From: an uncultured Acidobacteriota bacterium
GTDB lineage: Bacteria; Acidobacteriota; Terriglobia; Terriglobales; Acidobacteriaceae
Assembly (NCBI GenBank): GCA_903932385.1
Contig: CAIZGA010000019.1
Coordinates: 1 to 10,755 of the forward strand
DNA length: 10,755 nt
Direction: 5' to 3'
Position numbers and translations under genes: made by a program. Below, one piece after another: positions 7,311 to 10,755 of this stretch; the stretch's first letter is position 1, and every line of letters starts with the position of its first letter. A model generated the notes under the pieces. That model worked only from the letters and a program-made list of their open reading frames with translations. It made no database searches and had not been told where the DNA came from.

Positions 7311-7391
7311 GGAACGATGCTACCCCAGCTTGGTTGCGGGAAGCATGAAATGTTGCCGACGGAATTGATTCGATTCCACAAACGGCATTGC

Positions 7392-7430
7392 AAAAAAATG
7401 CCCCACATCCGACTTACGGAATGTGGGGCA
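7392..7430 (-). terminator. Intrinsic terminator of the amidohydrolase gene
   Basis: Read on the minus strand, a perfect 10-bp stem (7421-7430 with 7399-7408; TGCCCCACAT on the plus strand) is followed by seven Ts (7398-7392). It lies 21 bases after the amidohydrolase stop. It separates this gene from the propeller gene 80 bases further on. Confidence 0.9.
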
Positions 7431-7451
7431 GCTGATGAGAATTGGTTGAAC

Positions 7452-9110
7452 TTAATTCGAAGACTGCTTTGCAGGCCATGCGTCGGAGGGTGATGTCTCC
7501 AGCGTGACTGCCGGCGGATACTTGGCCTTGCCGGGAGCGACTGGACCCTTTGCATCGGGACGGACGGTGAACTTGCCGTTGGCGTCTGCGTTGTAGGCCG
7601 ACCAGCGCGGCTGCTGCTGACGCTGAGCGCCGCCTTGTCCGCCTTGTCCACCCTGTCCGGCGGGCCGTGCTGCAGCGGCGGCACCGGGAGCGGTGATGGG
7701 ACGCGGGTTACCGCCGAAGGCAGCGACACGCAGCGAGGTCCAGCGACGCGAGAGACGGTCGGCATCATCGGGCGGAACATTCCAGGGCTTGAATTCGCGA
7801 CCGTTGAGGTCATAGACGAATTTGCCGTCCTTGATGGTGAGTTCGCACTCGAGCTTCTTGGTGCCGTAGAGGAGAGCGCCGCCGCCGTCAGTGAATCCGA
7901 AATGACCGGTGCGCATGCCGAAGACGGCAACGTCTGCAATGGCGCCGACGGAAAGATTGCCGAGGTCGAGGCCGTGGCTGGCGAGCTGCATTTCGCGCGC
8001 CGGGTGCCAGGTCATATCGGCAATGACTTCCTTGAGCGGCAGGCCCATGGCGAGGAACTTATCGCCAACGTTGTCTTCATCCTTCATGCCGGCGTTCATG
8101 CTGTCGACGTGCAGGTCGGTGGAGATGGAGTCGGGAACGAAGCCGGCCTTGATGAGCGGGATGGCAACGCTGAAATAGAAGCTGCTCTGGCCGTGGCCTA
8201 CGTCAAAGTAGACGCCGCGCTGGCGGCCTTCCCACATGCCTTTGCCGGGGCCACCGGTGGTCGAGTCCTGCTCGCCACGGCTGCCGCCGTACATGTGCGT
8301 GTAGATGTCGCCGGGGCGGAGTTTTTCCTCGAGCAACTGATACAGCGGACGCTCGATGCGGCGCGCACCGTAGTCAATCATGACGGGGATGTGCGCCATG
8401 GTGCCGGCGATTTCGGCCTGATCATAGGGCTTCCAGTCGCCGCCGGTGTAGTGGGCGCTCTTGACGCCGACAATCACGCCGGGATACTTGAGGGCCAACG
8501 CGCCGGTGAGTTTTCCGTCCATGTCGTCGGTGTTCTGCTCATGCTCGCCCATGCCGTCGCCGACGATGTTCAGTTCGGCGAGAACGCGGGTGATGGAGTG
8601 GTCAATGATGCGCCCCTTGAATACCTCAAAGTTGCGCCAGCCTGAAGTGCCTGCATCCACGATGGTGGTGACGCCGACACGCAGCGTGAAGCCGTCGGGG
8701 GGAACGCTCCAGGTGCCGTCGCGGTATTGATTGATGTCATTGCCGACGAATACGTGGGTGTGCAGGTCAATCAATCCCGGCGTGACGTAGAGGCCGGTGA
8801 CGTCGACGGTCTTGATGGCCTTGCTGGCGGGAATCATTTTCGCAACCTTGGCGATTTTTCCGTCGGCGATGGCAACGTCCATGATGGCGTCGATGTGGTT
8901 CTTGTCATCAATGACGTGGCCGCCCTTGAGCAGCAGGTCATAGTCCTTGTCGGCCGGGCGGGCGGGCATGGCATTGCGCATGCCGCCATAGCCGCCGGCA
9001 GGCGCCTGTGGGGCAGCGGTTTGTGCGGTGGCGATGAGTGGGATGGAAAGAAGCGCGCACGCGGCCATCAACAGGCCGAGACGTGCAGAAAGATTGAACG
9101 AACGTAGCAT
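7452..9110 (-). CDS. Exported metal-dependent amidohydrolase (deacetylase/dihydroorotase-like)
   Basis: A 552-residue member of the amidohydrolase superfamily. Residues 1-30 are a signal peptide (FNLSARLGLLMAACALL, then ATA), so it acts in the periplasm or outside the cell, unlike most dihydroorotase-like enzymes. The metal-binding set can be read off: His117 and His119 (DLHTHVF), Lys217 (GVKSAHYT, the position of a carboxylated lysine), His220, His272 (IYTHMYGG), His306 (DVGHG) and Asp332 (STDLH). The N-terminal small beta domain (DYDLLLKGGHVIDDKN) and the C-terminal IADVAVF strand complete the fold. It most resembles the amidohydrolase/deacetylase group (EF_0837-like), which includes D-aminoacylases; the substrate cannot be told from sequence. 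Between about 475 and 505 is a low-complexity Ala/Gly/Gln insert. The ATG at 9110 is fixed by a strong ribosome binding site and by the signal peptide. A terminator follows, so it is probably transcribed alone. Confidence 0.9.
   Translation of the reverse strand: MLRSFNLSARLGLLMAACALLSIPLIATAQTAAPQAPAGGYGGMRNAMPARPADKDYDLLLKGGHVIDDKNHIDAIMDVAIADGKIAKVAKMIPASKAIKTVDVTGLYVTPGLIDLHTHVFVGNDINQYRDGTWSVPPDGFTLRVGVTTIVDAGTSGWRNFEVFKGRIIDHSITRVLAELNIVGDGMGEHEQNTDDMDGKLTGALALKYPGVIVGVKSAHYTGGDWKPYDQAEIAGTMAHIPVMIDYGARRIERPLYQLLEEKLRPGDIYTHMYGGSRGEQDSTTGGPGKGMWEGRQRGVYFDVGHGQSSFYFSVAIPLIKAGFVPDSISTDLHVDSMNAGMKDEDNVGDKFLAMGLPLKEVIADMTWHPAREMQLASHGLDLGNLSVGAIADVAVFGMRTGHFGFTDGGGALLYGTKKLECELTIKDGKFVYDLNGREFKPWNVPPDDADRLSRRWTSLRVAAFGGNPRPITAPGAAAAARPAGQGGQGGQGGAQRQQQPRWSAYNADANGKFTVRPDAKGPVAPGKAKYPPAVTLETSPSDAWPAKQSSN
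7630..7656 (-). repeat. Three 9-bp tandem units in the amidohydrolase gene
   Basis: CCGCCTTGT occurs twice in a row and is followed by the variant CCACCCTGT (two changes). They encode the GQGGQGGQGG stretch. Unit length is a multiple of three, so slippage changes protein length without breaking the frame. Confidence 0.75.
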
Positions 9111-9118
9111 CGCTGAAG

Positions 9119-9126
9119 TCTCCTTC
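9119..9126 (-). promoter_or_regulatory. Ribosome binding site deciding the amidohydrolase start
   Basis: On the minus strand GAAGGAGA ends 8 bases before the ATG at 9110, near-ideal spacing. It rules out the longer open frame back to 9326, which would run into the tRNA gene. Confidence 0.85.
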
Positions 9127-9184
9127 GGAACAAGGAATCTAACCGTAAAAAAGTGCCCCAATCCTAATACAACGCGGGCCAAAG

Positions 9185-9196
9185 TGGCATATGCCA
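9185..9196. repeat. 12-bp perfect palindrome upstream of the amidohydrolase gene
   Basis: TGGCATATGCCA is a perfect palindrome 75-86 bases upstream of the amidohydrolase start, a position compatible with an operator. No regulator gene is in view to pair with it. Confidence 0.4.
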
Positions 9197-9290
9197 TTTG
9201 CCTTATCTTGCGGGGAAAATGCGGGGCCGAGGGCGTGAAAATTTTGCGTGGAATGTTGAAACTTTTTGACGCAGAGACAGGGAAAGATTC

Positions 9291-9365
9291 TGGAGCGGGA
9301 GACGGGGATTGAACCCGCGACATCAAGCTTGGGAAGCTTGCGTTCTACCACTGAACTACTCCCGC
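9291..9365 (-). tRNA. tRNA-Gly (anticodon CCC)
   Basis: All arms of a 75-base tRNA can be drawn. The acceptor stem GCGGGAG/CTCCCGC is perfect, the D-arm is GTTC-AGTGGTA-GAAC, and the anticodon stem CAAGC/GCTTG closes the loop TTCCCAA, giving anticodon CCC. The T-arm has loop TTCAATC with one G-T pair in the stem. The discriminator T is followed by an encoded CCA (9293-9291). It reads GGG glycine codons. A TACACT box (minus strand, 9389-9384) 18 bases upstream could be the -10, without a clear -35. The gene lies between the amidohydrolase gene and a receptor relic. Confidence 0.97.
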
Positions 9366-9516
9366 CCGCGGGAGTGCGAGAACAGTGTACCGCAGCCCGC
9401 AGGCGAATGCAGAGGCGTCGGCCTGCAACCTGCCGTTCACACTCCCATTGCCGAATCTTAATCGCACGTTAGCCGGTTCGTAATCCGGCTCGGCCATCTT
9501 GGAAGAACGCCTGTAA

Positions 9517-9847
9517 CTTTACCCGGTTGATTTTTCATACCGAACAACACAAATCCAATGCAGTACGTACCAGTTGGCCAACTACTACCAGGCGCACCTG
9601 ACGCAGAACACGATTGGCACTTACGCACAGGACGACTTCAAGGTGATGCCGAAGTTGACGCTGAACCTTGGCCTGCGCTGGGAGTACGGTTCGCCGTATG
9701 CCGACGAACACAACCGCGGGCACCTACTCGACGGGCGCAACCGTGCCGATTTCCGGCATCACCGGCGGCGTGGCTTCGACGGGCGGCACGATTACCAGCA
9801 CGTATGAACCGCGCGTGCTGCAGTTCGGACTCAAAGTGATTTACTAA
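9517..9847 (+). pseudogene. TonB-dependent receptor relic (Oar-like), internal and C-terminal fragments
   Basis: Two short pieces of a large acidobacterial TonB-dependent receptor lie side by side in different frames. The first (about 9568-9717) gives QLANYYQAHLTQNTIGTYAQ, then DDFKVMPKLTLNLGLRWEYG, the conserved stretch near the start of the barrel. The second (about 9713-9844, shifted frame) gives STYEPRVLQFGLKVIY and a TAA at 9845-9847, the usual C-terminal beta-strand ending in an aromatic residue. Several hundred barrel residues that belong between them are gone, so a deletion joined the pieces near 9700-9721 and broke the frame. The first frame is open only from 9517, and I do not recognise its first 17 or so residues as receptor. 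No start codon, signal peptide or plug domain is present. In 9366-9516, upstream, I see no gene. The intact protein would have taken up large substrates through the outer membrane. This copy cannot work. Confidence 0.8.
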
Positions 9848-9879
9848 AACTGCCGCGGCCAACCAGCCGCACAGCTGCC

Positions 9880-9922
9880 AACGGCCTGTGGGAGGAAATC
9901 TCCTGCAGGCCGTTTTCTTTTT
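9880..9922 (+). terminator. Intrinsic terminator of the former TonB-receptor gene
   Basis: A 15-bp stem (9880-9894 with 9900-9914, including two G-T pairs) with loop GAAAT is followed by TTTTCTTTTT (9913-9922). It lies 33 bases after the relic's stop codon. It remains well formed although the gene has decayed. Confidence 0.9.
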
Positions 9923-9956
9923 CGACTATGCTTTCGAGTAGCGGGTGGTCGAGGAG

Positions 9957-10755
9957 ATGATGGACGAAAAGAAATTTGTGCAGCGAGAGATGAATCGGCG
10001 TGACGTAATGCGCGGCGTAGCGGCCACAGCGGCAGTGCTGGGCGCGAAGAATGCATTCGCGGGAATGTTGCCAAGCGGAAATTCGGGCGGGAAATTCGGT
10101 GTGGATGTGATGCGTTCGCCGGATGCGGTGGAGATTTTTCTTGGGCTGCGCGAGCGCACGCGTTTTGCCATGCAGCCACGCGGCGAAAAATGGATTGTCT
10201 CCGATGCAGCGGGCGGTGGTGCGGAGATGCAGTATGAGGTGAACGCCGGGATGGCGACAGCTTCCCTGCTCTGCCCGGGCGCGGCGGTGCAACGTGTGCA
10301 GCTGCGATGGAATGGATTGCTACGCGAAGATTTGCTGGTGCTGGGCGATGCGTGGGAACGCAGCTACGGAGATTTGCAATGGCAGACGCTGCAGCCGACG
10401 CGCGTGTTGCCGTGGTATTGCGCGGTGCAGGATGGCTCGTCTTCAAATGGGGCGGGGGCGACGCATGGCTTCGGCGTTGTGATTGGTGCGGCGAGCTTTG
10501 CTTTCTGGCAGGTGGATGAGCGCGGCATTTCTCTGTGGCTGGATGTGCGCAACGGCGGCAATGGTGTGCAGCTGGGCAATCGCAAATTGATGATGGCTAC
10601 GGTTGTTACGCATAGCAGCGTTGGCAACAATTCCTTCGCCGCAGTGAAACAACTTTGCGTAAAGATGGCCGATGCCGGTGGCGTTCCGCGGCGGGAGAAG
10701 CCACTGCTGATTTACGGCAGCAATGACTGGTACTACGCCTATGGAAAAAGCAGTG
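9957..10755 (+). CDS. Tat-exported protein, probable GH36-like glycoside hydrolase (5' part; runs off the window)
   Basis: An open frame of 266 codons continues past the window end. The N-terminus holds a twin-arginine signal: NRRDVMRG (Arg14, Arg15), a hydrophobic run and an AFA cleavage site near residue 35, so the folded protein is exported. Residues about 50-235 are a beta-rich region (VEIFLGLRERTRF, GFGVVIGAASFAFWQVDERG, ISLWLDVRNGG). The last residues, LLIYGSNDWYYAYGKSS, resemble the entry to the catalytic barrel of alpha-galactosidase-like (GH36/melibiase-type) enzymes, in which the nucleophile region lies further on, outside this window. Substrate and activity therefore cannot be judged. 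The start is uncertain: GAGGAG abuts ATG 9957 and lies 3 bases from ATG 9960; GTG 9945 and ATG 9990 also fit the signal peptide. The gene begins only 34 bases after the receptor terminator, so its promoter must be very short or overlap that terminator. Confidence 0.75.
   Translation, partial: MMDEKKFVQREMNRRDVMRGVAATAAVLGAKNAFAGMLPSGNSGGKFGVDVMRSPDAVEIFLGLRERTRFAMQPRGEKWIVSDAAGGGAEMQYEVNAGMATASLLCPGAAVQRVQLRWNGLLREDLLVLGDAWERSYGDLQWQTLQPTRVLPWYCAVQDGSSSNGAGATHGFGVVIGAASFAFWQVDERGISLWLDVRNGGNGVQLGNRKLMMATVVTHSSVGNNSFAAVKQLCVKMADAGGVPRREKPLLIYGSNDWYYAYGKSS

Noticed and set aside
7635..8645. Long plus-strand open frame (336 residues) opposite the amidohydrolase gene
   Set aside because: It is the antisense shadow of a GC-rich gene with clear family motifs; it has no recognisable domain.
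9139..9351. Open frame of 70 residues on the minus strand overlapping the tRNA gene
   Set aside because: It reads through the tRNA; its start region (KLDVAGSIPVSRS-like) is the familiar false translation of tRNA sequence.
9471..9490. T-arm-like hairpin (AGCCGG, loop TTCGTAAT, CCGGCT) hinting at a second tRNA or attachment site
   Set aside because: The loop has eight bases, no other tRNA arms can be drawn around it, and it does not match the 3' end of the nearby tRNA-Gly.

Overview
The window looks like chromosomal DNA from an acidobacterium, most likely from the Acidobacteriaceae/Terriglobales (Granulicella, Terriglobus and relatives). This is an inference from gene content. It rests on a cupin nearly identical in layout to the Granulicella tundricola hydroxynitrile lyase, a relic of a large Oar-like TonB-dependent receptor, an FG-GAP/Ig-like surface protein with a membrane hairpin inside its last domain, and GC-rich coding sequence. 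Nearly every protein carries an export signal, so the stretch is mostly about the cell envelope and periplasm.

Layout, left to right. (1) 27-395 (-): small four-helix-bundle (S23/IVS-type) protein, with a heptad repeat just upstream and a perfect 14-bp hairpin in its first codons. (2) 433-2092 (-): SurA-type periplasmic chaperone with a parvulin domain and a long basic tail, split by a single-base frameshift in a G5 run. (3) A divergent intergenic region with two inverted repeats, then 2299-2694 (+): manganese cupin of the hydroxynitrile lyase type. (4) An extended -10 promoter and 2888-4516 (+): S41 C-terminal processing peptidase with a PDZ domain, closed by a textbook UUCG-loop terminator. 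(5) 4596-7310 (-): 904-residue secreted protein with Ig-like domains around seven FG-GAP repeats (a full seven-bladed propeller). (6) A minus-strand terminator, then 7452-9110 (-): exported metal-dependent amidohydrolase. (7) 9291-9365 (-): tRNA-Gly(CCC) with an encoded CCA end. (8) 9517-9847 (+): decayed internal and C-terminal fragments of a TonB-dependent receptor, followed by an intact terminator. (9) 9957 to the window end (+): the 5' part of a Tat-exported protein, probably a GH36-like glycoside hydrolase.

The genes do not form one obvious operon. SurA-type chaperone and S41 protease both belong to envelope protein quality control, but they are transcribed apart. Genes (5) and (6) lie in the same direction but are separated by a terminator. 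I see no CRISPR array, intact insertion sequence, phage gene or defence cassette, and no convincing new multi-gene system. The most interesting points are the S23-type gene with its hairpin and heptad repeat, the hydroxynitrile-lyase homologue, the interrupted terminal Ig domain of the propeller protein, and the TonB-receptor relic beside the tRNA gene.
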